Under the pieces are notes generated by a model, which worked only from the letters and a program-made list of their open reading frames with translations, did not search any database and was not told where the DNA came from. Below, in pieces: positions 10,230-19,667 of a DNA stretch of 64,000 nt (the stretch's first letter is position 1; every line of letters starts with the position of its first letter). The stretch lies in the NCBI GenBank assembly GCA_002167745.1, contig NHCB01000013.1, forward strand, positions 129,526 to 193,525, read 5' to 3'. The position numbers and the translations under genes were made by a program. The DNA is from Betaproteobacteria bacterium TMED22 (GTDB lineage: Bacteria > Pseudomonadota > Gammaproteobacteria > Burkholderiales > Eutrophovitaceae).

Positions 10230-11540
10230 CTACTGCACGAACAATTCGTTGATAGCTGCTAAATCAGCCTCTATAAGTCGTCCAGTCACTGCTTGAAGTT
10301 GAAATTTTGCGAGAATAGAATCATAAATCGCGTTAAACATGTCCCTTCGGGCTTCGGCTAGTAAGGTTTCCGCATCCAAAACAGCTACAGCCGTTCTTAC
10401 ACCAACCTCTAAACCTAGCTTAGTAGATTCCAATTGAAGCTTCGTCGATAATAATGCTTGTTCCAAAGCGTCAATTCGAGCAATTCCGGTTGTATAGTCA
10501 AGATAAGCCACTCGAGCGTCTTGTGCCACCTTACGTTTCACATATTCAAGATCAAGAGCCGATTTATCATATTGAGATATAGCTTCCCTAGTTTCTGAAT
10601 TAACCTTACCTCCCTCGAAGAGTGGCACTTGGAAACGTAAACCAACAACGCCAGCCGTTGTATCAGAGCCAGATCCGAAGGTACTATTTCCAGCGTAGCT
10701 ATCAACAATCGATCCCACTAAATCAACAGTAGGCGCCGCCCCCAATCGATTGAATTGAACTCGAGTCTGGGCAATACTTACTTCATGTTGCGCAAGAATC
10801 ATTTCAAGTGATTGCTCTTTTGCACGCTGGACCCACAAGGCAATATCATTAGGCATCGGGGCTTCTAATTTAACTGGCATCTTGAGTGGAGCCAAGTTTT
10901 CTGAAACAGGTCCACCGACGAGCTCTTGCAGCGCCTCCTTCGAAACTCTAAGGTCATTTTGAGCAGCAAGTTCTTCCGCTAAAACAAGGTCTAATCTAGC
11001 TTTAGCTTCACGTTGATCGGTTATTGTCGCTGTACCCACAGAAAAATTTCTCTTTGCCAGCTCCAACTGTTCCGAAACAGCCAACTTTTGAGCGCGTACA
11101 GTACCCAAATTGGTGCGGGCTCGCAGCACATTGGAATATGCCCACAATGTGCGCAACATTAGTTTTTGATTGGCAATCTCTAAGCGAGTGGAAGCTTTAA
11201 CTATTTCGAGTTGAGCCAGATCAATCGCAACGTCATTTTGTTTTCGATAAATCGGTTGCGTGGCAGTGACCCCATACTCGTACGACTCGTAATCACGATG
11301 TCCCGTACTAAAAGTGGAATCCGCATCAACACTGTTATAGTCGTAACCTGCCTCAAGGTTAATTTTTGGCAATTGACTTGACTGAGCCTGGGGTAGACGC
11401 TCCTGCACCGCCAAGTACTCTGCCTTCGCTGCAGCATACTGGGCATCCTTACCGACCGCCTCTTTATATAGGTCAAGCAGATCAACCGCTTGGGCAGAGC
11501 CAAACAGTGACAAACTTAAAAGTCCAACTAAACGAATCAT
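10230..11540 (-). CDS. tolC: TolC-family outer membrane channel protein
   Basis: An outer-membrane efflux channel with two OEP domains of long alternating helices. I use the internal ATG at 11540 (MIRLVGLLSLSLFGSAQA), which gives a clean signal peptide cut after SAQA and has GAGG 11 bases upstream. About 436 residues. Recognisable stretches include 'DLYKEAVGKDAQYAAAKAEY' and 'GVRTAVAVLDAETLLAEARRD', both typical of TolC. It probably serves type I secretion or RND/ABC pumps encoded elsewhere; the MacAB set in this window carries its own outer-membrane factor. Confidence 0.92.
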   Translation of the reverse strand: MIRLVGLLSLSLFGSAQAVDLLDLYKEAVGKDAQYAAAKAEYLAVQERLPQAQSSQLPKINLEAGYDYNSVDADSTFSTGHRDYESYEYGVTATQPIYRKQNDVAIDLAQLEIVKASTRLEIANQKLMLRTLWAYSNVLRARTNLGTVRAQKLAVSEQLELAKRNFSVGTATITDQREAKARLDLVLAEELAAQNDLRVSKEALQELVGGPVSENLAPLKMPVKLEAPMPNDIALWVQRAKEQSLEMILAQHEVSIAQTRVQFNRLGAAPTVDLVGSIVDSYAGNSTFGSGSDTTAGVVGLRFQVPLFEGGKVNSETREAISQYDKSALDLEYVKRKVAQDARVAYLDYTTGIARIDALEQALLSTKLQLESTKLGLEVGVRTAVAVLDAETLLAEARRDMFNAIYDSILAKFQLQAVTGRLIEADLAAINELFVQ

Positions 11541-11623
11541 TTGGTTAAATACCTCTACATTAAATATTGCTTTGATACAGCTCAGGACTGACAATATACC
11601 TCCAAACCCCTTTGTATGCTGGA

Positions 11624-12481
11624 CTAACGCCTAAAATTGGTTATCTCAGCTGATCGGATTGTGTTCTCGAGGAGCATTGTAATCGTCATAGGCCCCACGC
11701 CACCAGGAACCGGTGTCACAAATCCGGCAACAGTCCGCACTGATTCATAGTCTACGTCACCCGCCAAAGAACCATTTTTTAAACGATTAATACCAACATC
11801 AATGACCGCTGCGCCTGGCTTGATCATGCCACCTTCCAAAACATTTAGTTTACCAACGGCAGTAACCACAATATCTGCCTGCCTCGTAAATATAGACAAA
11901 TCGGGCGTTTTAGAATTACAAATCGAGACGGTAGCGCCACGCTCAAGCAACATTAAGGCCATTGGTTTGCCTACAATATTACTTCGTCCGATAACTACTG
12001 CATGCCGTCCTTCAATCCGAACGTTGTAGTAATCCAGCAACTTCATGACGCCGTGAGGCGTGCATGGATAAAACGTAGCGTTTCCCGTAACCATGGCTCC
12101 AACATTTACCTTATGAAATCCATCAACGTCTTTTTCAGGTCTAATTGTTTCTAAAATTTTGTGTTCGTCAATATGTTTGGGGAGAGGGAGTTGAACTAAA
12201 ATCCCGTTAATGCCCGGATCGTTATTCAATCGTATCAACTCGTTTAGAACAGCTTTTTCAGAACAATCTGTTGCAAGCCTCTTCACCGTAGAATTAACGC
12301 CAACAGAATCACACGCGCGGATCTTATTGCGAACATATACTTGAGATGCAGCGTCATCGCCAACCAAAATTACCGCCAAGCCAGGTTTGATATCTTTCAG
12401 CATCAGACTACCTACTCTGTCTTTCATTCGCGCTCTCAATTCCCGAGACACCAATTTACCATCGACAACTTTTGCGCTCAT
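11624..12481 (-). CDS. folD: Bifunctional methylenetetrahydrofolate dehydrogenase/cyclohydrolase
   Basis: A 285-residue cytoplasmic enzyme interconverting 5,10-methylene-THF and 10-formyl-THF in one-carbon metabolism. Signatures: 'VGDDAASQVYVRNKIRACDS' with the catalytic Lys, 'GILVQLPLPKHID', 'VIGRSNIVGKPMALMLLERG' (NADP site) and 'TPVPGGVGPMTITMLLENT'. Normal length. It lies between a molybdopterin oxidoreductase and tolC on the same strand, with short gaps of 67 and 83 bases. No unusual features. Confidence 0.98.
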   Translation of the reverse strand: MSAKVVDGKLVSRELRARMKDRVGSLMLKDIKPGLAVILVGDDAASQVYVRNKIRACDSVGVNSTVKRLATDCSEKAVLNELIRLNNDPGINGILVQLPLPKHIDEHKILETIRPEKDVDGFHKVNVGAMVTGNATFYPCTPHGVMKLLDYYNVRIEGRHAVVIGRSNIVGKPMALMLLERGATVSICNSKTPDLSIFTRQADIVVTAVGKLNVLEGGMIKPGAAVIDVGINRLKNGSLAGDVDYESVRTVAGFVTPVPGGVGPMTITMLLENTIRSAEITNFRR

Positions 12482-12548
12482 TTGTTAACCACGTTAAGCA
12501 TTTACAGTTTTATTTGGGCGCAGCGTTTTTAAAAATGCTGCTAGCTAA

Positions 12549-14663
12549 TCATAAACCATGACTAGCATCTGCTTTCTGGATCTCTGCGAGAGTGGAGTAG
12601 TATACAGGACCGCGCCCCATATCAGCCTCTTTTTGACTTGTAAGTGCATTAAGATTCATTCCATTTTTCATCTTCGACCCTTGCAACTGTTTAGGAGCGC
12701 CCAAAACTCCGGGCCTCAGTCCCTCAACAATATGCGCATGGCCAAAAACCTCTCCACGATCGTTAAATAATCGGCAAAAATCACCCTCAGAGATTGACCG
12801 CTTATCCGCGTCATCAGGACTCAACTCAAAAGTGGGGCGAGATAACATGTTTTGTAAATGCTCTACATGTTGAAATGTCGATCCGATAAAGTAATGCGTC
12901 GCCGCACTAAAAACCTGCAGTGGGTAAGGACTTAACTCGTCCACTCCGGATAAACCCTCTACCTCTGGAACATGCGCGGGCATCGGATCCAGCCCGAGCT
13001 CAGCCATTTGCTTGGAATAAATTTCAATTTTTCCAGAAGGTGTCGGCCAAATACCAGAGTTAACACCTTTCCTTCGCGGAGAGTCGACCGCACCTTTTGC
13101 CCAACCTTGCTTTTTGAGCAAATCTAGACTTACGCCTTCAAAAAGGGGATTGAATTCAGGATCGATAATTTCTTCGATCATTTCCTCATCAGTCTGAGAA
13201 AAGCAAGACTCTGTGTACCCCATTTTCTCCGCAAGTCTTCGAAACATCTCACTATTATCTAAACTTTCTCCCAATTTATCGATCGCGGGCATTGACAAAC
13301 CATAGTAATAAGCTCCGTAACCCGCCAAAATATCCATGCGCTCAAGCGCGGTGTCTGCTGGTAGTAAAATATCCGCATAAAGAGCTGAATCGGTATAGAA
13401 CGTATCATGCACAACCGTGAATAAATCAGTTCTGGATAGTCCCTGTCGGGCAGCCTGCGTATCTGGCACACAGTTCGCGGGATCAGCGTTCCATACAAAG
13501 AGCGCTTTGATTGGCGGATTCGCTTTATTGAGAGCATCACCCAATTGAATCATATTAAAATTTCTAGGATTCCTACCTTCCAACAAATCGGATCTAAAGA
13601 ATCGATCCTCATCAAAGACCCTCAGCTCTCCCCCGGTTGAAACACACACCCCTCCATCACCTCGGGCAGCGCCTGTCACAGTGGGAAGCAATTTTATTGC
13701 GCGCATCATAGATCCGCCATTTTCATGTCTTTGTATGCCCCAAGTACAACGGATAAAAGAGCTTTTTGTAGATGCGTACAAATCAGTTAACCGCAATATG
13801 TCAGATGCCTCTAAACCTGTTATCGCAGCAACTTTTTCCAAGCTATATTCTGCTAAACGTTCATTGACAAACCGATCCCACCCAACAGTATGTTCTGTTA
13901 TAAATGCCTCATCATGTAGGTTATTGTCAACAATCAACTTCATCATGCCTAGAGCAAGCGCAGCATCAGTCCCAGGCTTAGGTGAAAGATGCCAGTCTGA
14001 AAAATCCGTTGTTCGGGTAACTCTGGGATCAATAGCAATAATTTGAGCTCCATTTTTTCTTGCTTTCTCAAGAAAAGGCATCGCATGCACTCCCGTGCTA
14101 ACAATGTTAGTACCCCACAGAAGTATGACATCCATATCCGGCAAATTCTCAATGTTGGCGTCACCAACTCGCCCAAACGTATAAGCCTCTGCAGCAGCGC
14201 CAGCTGCGGTGCATATTGTGCGCTCTAAACGACAAGCACCCATTCGATTAAAAAAACGTTGCCCCATGCCCAAAAATCCAGTCATACCCATTGTTCCGGA
14301 GTAAGAAAACGGCAAGACCGACTCCGCGCCATCAGTATCTATAATGTTTTTAAACCGACTGGAAATCTCATTTAAGGCATCTTCCCAGGAAATCCGCTCC
14401 CACTTTGCACCTGGACCTTTTGATCCAACTCGTCTTTGCGGATACAAAACACGCTGATCGCTGTACACATATCCGAGGTAACTATTAACCTTTCCGCATA
14501 AAAAACCTTGAGTCACAGGATGGGACTTATCTCCCTCTACTCGAATCGCTCTGCCGCTCTTTTGATCCACTGTGACGGACATGGAACAAGCGTCTGGACA
14601 GTCGTGCGGACAAGCTACATGTACTCGTTTAGTATCTTTGCTGTTAGTCGTGGCATTTTCCAT
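12549..14663 (-). CDS. Molybdopterin-dependent oxidoreductase, DMSO reductase superfamily
   Basis: A 704-residue catalytic subunit with an N-terminal [4Fe-4S] motif (Cys18, Cys22, Cys26 and Cys56; 'CPHDCPDACSM ... GFLCGK'), a bis-MGD binding core ('NADPANCVPDTQAARQGL', 'TPSGKIEIYSK') and a molydopterin dinucleotide-binding C-terminal domain. The segment 'LERTICTAAG' contains Cys151, which could be the molybdenum ligand by position, but I cannot prove that. There is no Tat signal, so it looks cytoplasmic. No iron-sulfur or membrane subunit lies beside it, so its electron partner and substrate are unknown. Formate, polysulfide-type or other oxyanion chemistry are all possible. Confidence 0.85.
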   Translation of the reverse strand: MENATTNSKDTKRVHVACPHDCPDACSMSVTVDQKSGRAIRVEGDKSHPVTQGFLCGKVNSYLGYVYSDQRVLYPQRRVGSKGPGAKWERISWEDALNEISSRFKNIIDTDGAESVLPFSYSGTMGMTGFLGMGQRFFNRMGACRLERTICTAAGAAAEAYTFGRVGDANIENLPDMDVILLWGTNIVSTGVHAMPFLEKARKNGAQIIAIDPRVTRTTDFSDWHLSPKPGTDAALALGMMKLIVDNNLHDEAFITEHTVGWDRFVNERLAEYSLEKVAAITGLEASDILRLTDLYASTKSSFIRCTWGIQRHENGGSMMRAIKLLPTVTGAARGDGGVCVSTGGELRVFDEDRFFRSDLLEGRNPRNFNMIQLGDALNKANPPIKALFVWNADPANCVPDTQAARQGLSRTDLFTVVHDTFYTDSALYADILLPADTALERMDILAGYGAYYYGLSMPAIDKLGESLDNSEMFRRLAEKMGYTESCFSQTDEEMIEEIIDPEFNPLFEGVSLDLLKKQGWAKGAVDSPRRKGVNSGIWPTPSGKIEIYSKQMAELGLDPMPAHVPEVEGLSGVDELSPYPLQVFSAATHYFIGSTFQHVEHLQNMLSRPTFELSPDDADKRSISEGDFCRLFNDRGEVFGHAHIVEGLRPGVLGAPKQLQGSKMKNGMNLNALTSQKEADMGRGPVYYSTLAEIQKADASHGL

Positions 14664-14872
14664 AATTTATTCCCATTAGATTGATCCAGCACCTTAAATG
14701 AACGAACCAAAGCCATCAGCGGTCGTAGGTTAAGTTAGGTAACGCCAAATCTTATCAAATTAATATTATGAAGAACCATCCATTTTTGCCTACAATCTCA
14801 TTGTTGACTGATTGGACCATTATGTCACGGCACACCCAATAAATTCAAAAATCGACTCATTAAAGATACACA

Positions 14873-15355
14873 ATGTCTATAAAAAAATTACATCATTTAG
14901 CTATGCGTTGTCGAGACTCTGAAGAAACCAGGGAGTTTTACGAAGATTTTCTTGGATTACCCTTAGTTCATGCCACCAAGATTGTCGAGACAAAAACAGG
15001 AAACGCTACCAACACTTTGCATATTTTTTTTCGGATGCATGACGGATCTTACTTAGCCTTCTTTGAGAGCCCGAAAAAATCATTTGCCTTTAAGGAACAA
15101 CATGACTTCGATCTTCATACCGCGCTGGAAGTAGACGAAACGTTTATGAATGAAATGATTTTAAAGGCAAAAACATTGAATATCGAGACTCGGGGCATCA
15201 GTGATCACGACTTTTTCCGCTCGGTTTACTTCCGCGACCCAAATGGTTACGTATTAGAGCTCACAGCAAAACAACCACACCATGATGACAGCCTTGACCC
15301 AATCAAAAATAATGCCCGCCAAATCCTTCATGATTGGCAGACAGATAAAATTTAA
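14873..15355 (+). CDS. VOC (glyoxalase/bleomycin resistance/dioxygenase) family protein
   Basis: A 160-residue protein with a vicinal oxygen chelate fold: 'LHHLAMRCRDSEETREFYEDFLGLPLVHAT' opens the first beta-alpha-beta-beta-beta unit and 'SVYFRDPNGYVLELTAK' closes the second. The His in 'LHHLAM' and the Glu in 'VLELTAK' are the expected metal ligands. It is followed 31 bases later by a PaaG-like gene and faces away from the molybdopterin oxidoreductase. Members include dioxygenases, glyoxalases and isomerases; the neighbours suggest catabolism of an aromatic or acyl compound, which is inference only. Confidence 0.85.
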   Translation: MSIKKLHHLAMRCRDSEETREFYEDFLGLPLVHATKIVETKTGNATNTLHIFFRMHDGSYLAFFESPKKSFAFKEQHDFDLHTALEVDETFMNEMILKAKTLNIETRGISDHDFFRSVYFRDPNGYVLELTAKQPHHDDSLDPIKNNARQILHDWQTDKI

Positions 15356-15386
15356 TTACTAAGAGTAAATTTAGGAGAAAAGTCAC

Positions 15387-16178
15387 ATGTCTTTCGAGCA
15401 ATTATCTTTTCAGGTAACAAACGGTATTTCTACCATCACTTTAAACCAGCCAGAAAGCTTAAATAGTTTCACGACTCAAATGCTCTCTGAACTCACAGAG
15501 GCTCTTTCAAAAGCGGAAAATGATCCTCAAGTTCGAGTCATTGTGTTAACAGGCTCAGGAAGGGCTTTTTGTGCAGGACAAAACTTGAATGAACGCAAGC
15601 GATCTTCAGATCAACCAAAATATGATATTGGTCAATCTCTCAGAGAACGATATGTTCCTATCGTTACAGCTATTCGCTCGTCCAAAAAACCAGTAATCGG
15701 GGCTATAAATGGCATAGCCGCCGGAGCAGGTGCTAACGTAGCACTGGCATGCGACCTCGTTATCGCCAAAGAGTCAGCAAGCTTCCTACAGGCATTTACT
15801 CGAATCGGTTTAATGCCTGATGCAGGCGGTACATTTTTCTTAACCAGGGCAGCTGGTCGCCAAAAAGCTATGGGAATGGCACTACTTGCACAACCAGTGA
15901 CTGCAGAGGATGCAGAATCATGGGGATTGATATGGAAAGCGGTGCCAGACCAAGAATTCAACGCGGAAATAAACCGGATCAGTGAGCAGTTAGCCAAGGG
16001 TCCGGCACTTGCCTACGCGAGAACCAAACAAGCAATACTCGCAGCGGAAAAAAACGATTTTACAGCGGCAATAGAACTTGAATGCGACCTTCAAGCTGAG
16101 CTCGGTTATAGCGATGATTATGAGGAAGGTGTAAATGCATTCAAAGAAAAAAGACCCGCCATCTTCCGAGGCAAATAA
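15387..16178 (+). CDS. Enoyl-CoA hydratase/isomerase family protein, PaaG-like
   Basis: A 263-residue crotonase-fold enzyme. 'GRAFCAGQNLNER' forms the first oxyanion-hole region and is close to the FCAGQDL pattern of PaaG (2-(1,2-epoxy-1,2-dihydrophenyl)acetyl-CoA isomerase); 'PVIGAINGIAAGAGANVALACD' and 'FTRIGLMPDAGGTFFLTR' follow, with Asp in the second catalytic region as in PaaG. AGGAGA stands 9 bases before the ATG. With the 3-hydroxyacyl-CoA dehydrogenase downstream of the efflux genes it could handle a ring or fatty acyl-CoA. True phenylacetate catabolism is not supported, since no paaABCDE are seen here. Confidence 0.88.
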   Translation: MSFEQLSFQVTNGISTITLNQPESLNSFTTQMLSELTEALSKAENDPQVRVIVLTGSGRAFCAGQNLNERKRSSDQPKYDIGQSLRERYVPIVTAIRSSKKPVIGAINGIAAGAGANVALACDLVIAKESASFLQAFTRIGLMPDAGGTFFLTRAAGRQKAMGMALLAQPVTAEDAESWGLIWKAVPDQEFNAEINRISEQLAKGPALAYARTKQAILAAEKNDFTAAIELECDLQAELGYSDDYEEGVNAFKEKRPAIFRGK

Positions 16179-16206
16179 CCTTACCAGTAACGATAAATTT
16201 TAAGAA

Positions 16207-17667
16207 ATGAATCAAAATCTTCCCTTATTCAAAAGCCCATTTGTTTTGCTGTTGATGTTAGGTGTTAGTTTTATGACGCTAAGCTGCGCATCCAATAACT
16301 CAGAGTATAGAACGACTAACGATCACGCACCCACGGAATGGGCTTACTTAGGCGAGGACAAGAACTACCAGGTAAGTACAACTGATATCACCAAGCTTGA
16401 ATGGTGGAGGTCCTTTGAAGACCCACTCCTCGTCAAATTAATAGAAGAGGGACTTGAATCAAATTACGATATTGCCCGAGCGACGAACAGAATACGTCAA
16501 GCACAAGAGGCACTTAATTCAGTCCGAGTCGATAAGAACCCAACATTAGACACAAATATCAAAACTCGCAAATCAACGAGCAGTGAAGAAAGCGGGTTAG
16601 GACGGACAAGCTCGGTTATAACGACACAATTTCAAACCAGCTGGGAGCTCGACCTTTTTGGCAAATTCAAAAGAAATACTGAAGCGGCCGAGGCAAATGT
16701 TCAGCTAGAGATTGCGGCTATGAACGGGGTCAAGATAACACTGATCTCAACAATAGCGGAATCCTATATTGCATTTCGGGCAACGAAAGACGACATAAAT
16801 TTAAATCAAGAAGCAGCTGAATATCTTAGAAGTTATGTCGAACTTGCGGAGCTTGAGACACAAGTTGGCCTGGAAAGTATAGACCAAGTCCAAAAAGCAA
16901 AGATCCAATTGGCAAACTTAGAAACAAATATTATTGAGAAAAAAACAAGGCTCAAAGAAACGCTGTTAGCGATTGATTTACTCCTTGGAGCGAAGCCGGG
17001 AGAAACGTTGAATTCATTAGATCATTCGACAAGTTCTTTGAAATTACCCTCAACAATTGCGATATCAATCCCAGCGGACACAATCTTACAAAGACCCGAT
17101 ATTCAAGAAGCTTTACGAAGGTTGCAAGTAGAGGCTGCGAAGGTAGGGGTGGCCGAAGCGCAACGATACCCGACTTTTTCTTTTACAGGCTCAATCGGGC
17201 TTGAGGCCTTAGCAATAAATTCAATCGGGAACTCAGGCGCCAACTTTTCCACAATTCAAGCCAGTTTATTAGCACCGATATTCAATTCAGGAGCACTTAA
17301 AGCAAACGTAAACGCCCAGGTTGCAACTCGAGAAGCGGCCTTAGAGATCTATCGAAAAAGTGTCGCGAATGGCCTAAACGAAACTGAACAAGCACTCCTA
17401 AATCTGAATTCAATCAAAGAGCGAGTAAAGACCATAGCTCCAGCGCTTCAATTAAGTAGGAACAACGTCGACTTAACAAACAGTAGGTATGAAATTGGGC
17501 TCGTGAGTTTTAGGGAAGTCTTAAAATCACGAGAGGAATTGAATTCTTTAAAACAAAAACAATCATCACTTACATTCGATGAACTTCAGGGTGTAACTCA
17601 GCTATACAAAGTCCTTGGTGGTGGATGGGCCTACGAAAGTGAACCAGCGAACATACAAACTAACTAA
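16207..17667 (+). CDS. Efflux transporter outer membrane lipoprotein (NodT/OprM type)
   Basis: A 486-residue outer membrane factor with a lipoprotein-like signal ending 'FMTLSC'. It has the family's 'WWRSFEDPLLVKLIEEGLESN' start and two OEP repeats; 'ADTILQRPDIQEALRRLQVEAAKVGVAEAQRYPTFS' is the characteristic RPDI...A.A.R.P segment. It heads the MacA-MacB operon and presumably forms the outer-membrane tunnel of that tripartite pump. The gap to the adaptor gene is only 21 bases. Substrate unknown. Confidence 0.92.
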   Translation: MNQNLPLFKSPFVLLLMLGVSFMTLSCASNNSEYRTTNDHAPTEWAYLGEDKNYQVSTTDITKLEWWRSFEDPLLVKLIEEGLESNYDIARATNRIRQAQEALNSVRVDKNPTLDTNIKTRKSTSSEESGLGRTSSVITTQFQTSWELDLFGKFKRNTEAAEANVQLEIAAMNGVKITLISTIAESYIAFRATKDDINLNQEAAEYLRSYVELAELETQVGLESIDQVQKAKIQLANLETNIIEKKTRLKETLLAIDLLLGAKPGETLNSLDHSTSSLKLPSTIAISIPADTILQRPDIQEALRRLQVEAAKVGVAEAQRYPTFSFTGSIGLEALAINSIGNSGANFSTIQASLLAPIFNSGALKANVNAQVATREAALEIYRKSVANGLNETEQALLNLNSIKERVKTIAPALQLSRNNVDLTNSRYEIGLVSFREVLKSREELNSLKQKQSSLTFDELQGVTQLYKVLGGGWAYESEPANIQTN

Positions 17668-17688
17668 CCATAGGCTTCAAAACTACAA

Positions 17689-18960
17689 ATGGCATCAACC
17701 CAAAAGTCGCTAAAAGAAATCCTCGATGACCAGTCGAACGCAAAAGCTAGTCCAAAAAAGATGGTCGGCTATATATTCCTTGTTTTCATCATAATCTTCG
17801 CAGCCTTCTACCTTTGGCCAGGCGAAGAAAGCGACGAATACACTTACACCACTGAAACCGTCAAGTTAGGCGCGCTTACTGTTACGGTATCAGCCACAGG
17901 AAAACTTAGGCCCACCAATCAGGTGGAAATCGGTAGTGAACTATCAGGCATTATGGAGTCTGTATTTGTAGAAGAAAATGACAGGGTCAAGGTTGGTCAG
18001 GTTTTAGCTAGGCTAGATACTGCCAAATTAAGCGATAAAGTCGAAAAATCAAAAGCAGCTTTAATTGGACGTGAAGCCGCGGTGATTCAGTCACGCGCTA
18101 CGCTTTCAGAGGTCAGCACCAAGCTTTATCGATTAAGACAACTGCAAAAAATATCAAATGGAAAAATTCCAGCACAAAGTGAGATCGATTCAGCCGTCGC
18201 GAACGTCCGTCGGGCACAGGCGGATGAGAAGAGCAATCTAGCGGCGGTGGAACAAGCAAAAGCGGAATTAAGATCAGACGAAACTAACATAACTAAAGCT
18301 ACTTTAATTTCGCCTATTAATGGCGTTGTGCTAAAGCGTTCAATCGAGCCTGGACAAACAGTTGCGGCGTCGTTCCAAGCGCCCGTGCTATTTACAATAG
18401 CTGAAGATTTGGCGCAGATGGAATTACTTATCGATGTTGACGAAGCTGATGTCGGAAACATTAAGAGCGGACAAAAATCATATTTCACAGTAGATGCATG
18501 GCCAGACCGTGAATACTCTGCCAAGATTCATCGAATTAGCTTTGCAGCTGAAATAACGGATGATGTAGTGACATACCCTACCATCTTAAATGTTGACAAT
18601 ACCGATTTGTCGCTCCGACCTGGAATGACTGGAACAGCAACAATAACTACGCTGAGCCTAGAGAATCGACTTTTGATTCCAAACGCTGCATTCCGTGTAA
18701 ATTTTGACTCAGATTTAAAAACCAAGAAAACCAAGAAAAGTGTTTTTGGATTGTTATTTCCCAGATCAAAAAAACCAAAGAAAAAAATAAATATCGAACA
18801 AAAGACTGGCTTTTCTAAGCTATGGGCGCTCACGGAAAAAGGACCAATCGAAATGGCCGTAGAAATTCTCGCCGTCAACCAAAGATACAGCGCTGTGGCT
18901 TCAGGTGCCATCCAGCCAGATACAAAAATTATCGTTGAAGCCTCGAAAGAACGTCCTTAA
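17689..18960 (+). CDS. macA: MacA-like periplasmic adaptor (HlyD family)
   Basis: A 423-residue membrane fusion protein with one N-terminal membrane helix (VGYIFLVFIIIFAAFYLW, near residues 25-42), a barrel-sandwich (lipoyl-like) domain 'TVSATGKLRPTNQVEIGSELSG', a helical hairpin and the second lipoyl half 'ATLISPINGVVLKRSIEPGQTV'. The C-terminal part carries a lysine-rich insertion ('KKTKKSVFGLLFPRSKKPKKK') not usual in MacA. It links the downstream ABC transporter to the outer-membrane factor upstream. The gene symbol is by family and operon order; the specific substrate is not known. Confidence 0.88.
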   Translation: MASTQKSLKEILDDQSNAKASPKKMVGYIFLVFIIIFAAFYLWPGEESDEYTYTTETVKLGALTVTVSATGKLRPTNQVEIGSELSGIMESVFVEENDRVKVGQVLARLDTAKLSDKVEKSKAALIGREAAVIQSRATLSEVSTKLYRLRQLQKISNGKIPAQSEIDSAVANVRRAQADEKSNLAAVEQAKAELRSDETNITKATLISPINGVVLKRSIEPGQTVAASFQAPVLFTIAEDLAQMELLIDVDEADVGNIKSGQKSYFTVDAWPDREYSAKIHRISFAAEITDDVVTYPTILNVDNTDLSLRPGMTGTATITTLSLENRLLIPNAAFRVNFDSDLKTKKTKKSVFGLLFPRSKKPKKKINIEQKTGFSKLWALTEKGPIEMAVEILAVNQRYSAVASGAIQPDTKIIVEASKERP

Positions 18961-18981
18961 AGGCGCCGTAAAAAAACAATA

Positions 18982-19653
18982 ATGGCACTTATTCAATTCA
19001 AAAACGTCACAAAAACTTACGGAACAGGTGAGAACCCTTTTCCAGCGCTTAAAGGACTAAACTTAACGATCGATGAAGGCGAGTTTTTGGCGCTAATGGG
19101 GCCAAGCGGCTCAGGAAAATCGACAACAATGAATATCGCCGCATGTCTAGATACCGCGACAAGTGGAAACTATCTGTTTCAAAACATATCGGTTGAAAAT
19201 CTCGATACACACCAACGCACACTACTTAGGAGAAACTTCCTAGGGTTTATTTTCCAAGGGTTTAATCTGCTGCCTAGAAGCTCAGCTATTGAAAATGTAG
19301 AGCTTCCCTTAATTTACCGTGGCGACAAGAAACAAGACAGACGGTCAGCTGCGTATGAAGCCCTTGAGAAAGTTGGTTTATCAGATTGGCAAGACCATAA
19401 TCCTAATGAGCTATCGGGTGGACAACAACAACGAGTAGCTATTGCTCGAGCTATCGTAACGAATCCAAAAATCCTCTTGGCTGATGAACCAACAGGGAAT
19501 TTAGACTCACAAACCAGCGCAGAAATCATGTCTCTGCTCACTTCGTTAAATCAAGATTCAGGTGTCACCATAATCATGGTTACTCACGAGCAAGAAATGG
19601 CAGATTATTCGTCGCGAGTCGTACACTTTTTAGACGGTCAAATTCGTACTTAG
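18982..19653 (+). CDS. ABC transporter ATP-binding protein, MacB/LolD type
   Basis: A 223-residue ATPase with Walker A 'GPSGSGKST', Q-loop 'FIFQGFNLLP', signature 'LSGGQQQRVAIARA', Walker B 'ILLADEPTGNLD' and H-loop 'MVTHEQ'. This corresponds to the N-terminal half of E. coli MacB, here encoded separately from the permease that follows 14 bases later. With MacA and the outer membrane factor it powers a mechanotransmission-type efflux pump across the envelope. Confidence 0.94.
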   Translation: MALIQFKNVTKTYGTGENPFPALKGLNLTIDEGEFLALMGPSGSGKSTTMNIAACLDTATSGNYLFQNISVENLDTHQRTLLRRNFLGFIFQGFNLLPRSSAIENVELPLIYRGDKKQDRRSAAYEALEKVGLSDWQDHNPNELSGGQQQRVAIARAIVTNPKILLADEPTGNLDSQTSAEIMSLLTSLNQDSGVTIIMVTHEQEMADYSSRVVHFLDGQIRT

Positions 19654-19667
19654 GTATTTTTTATTTT

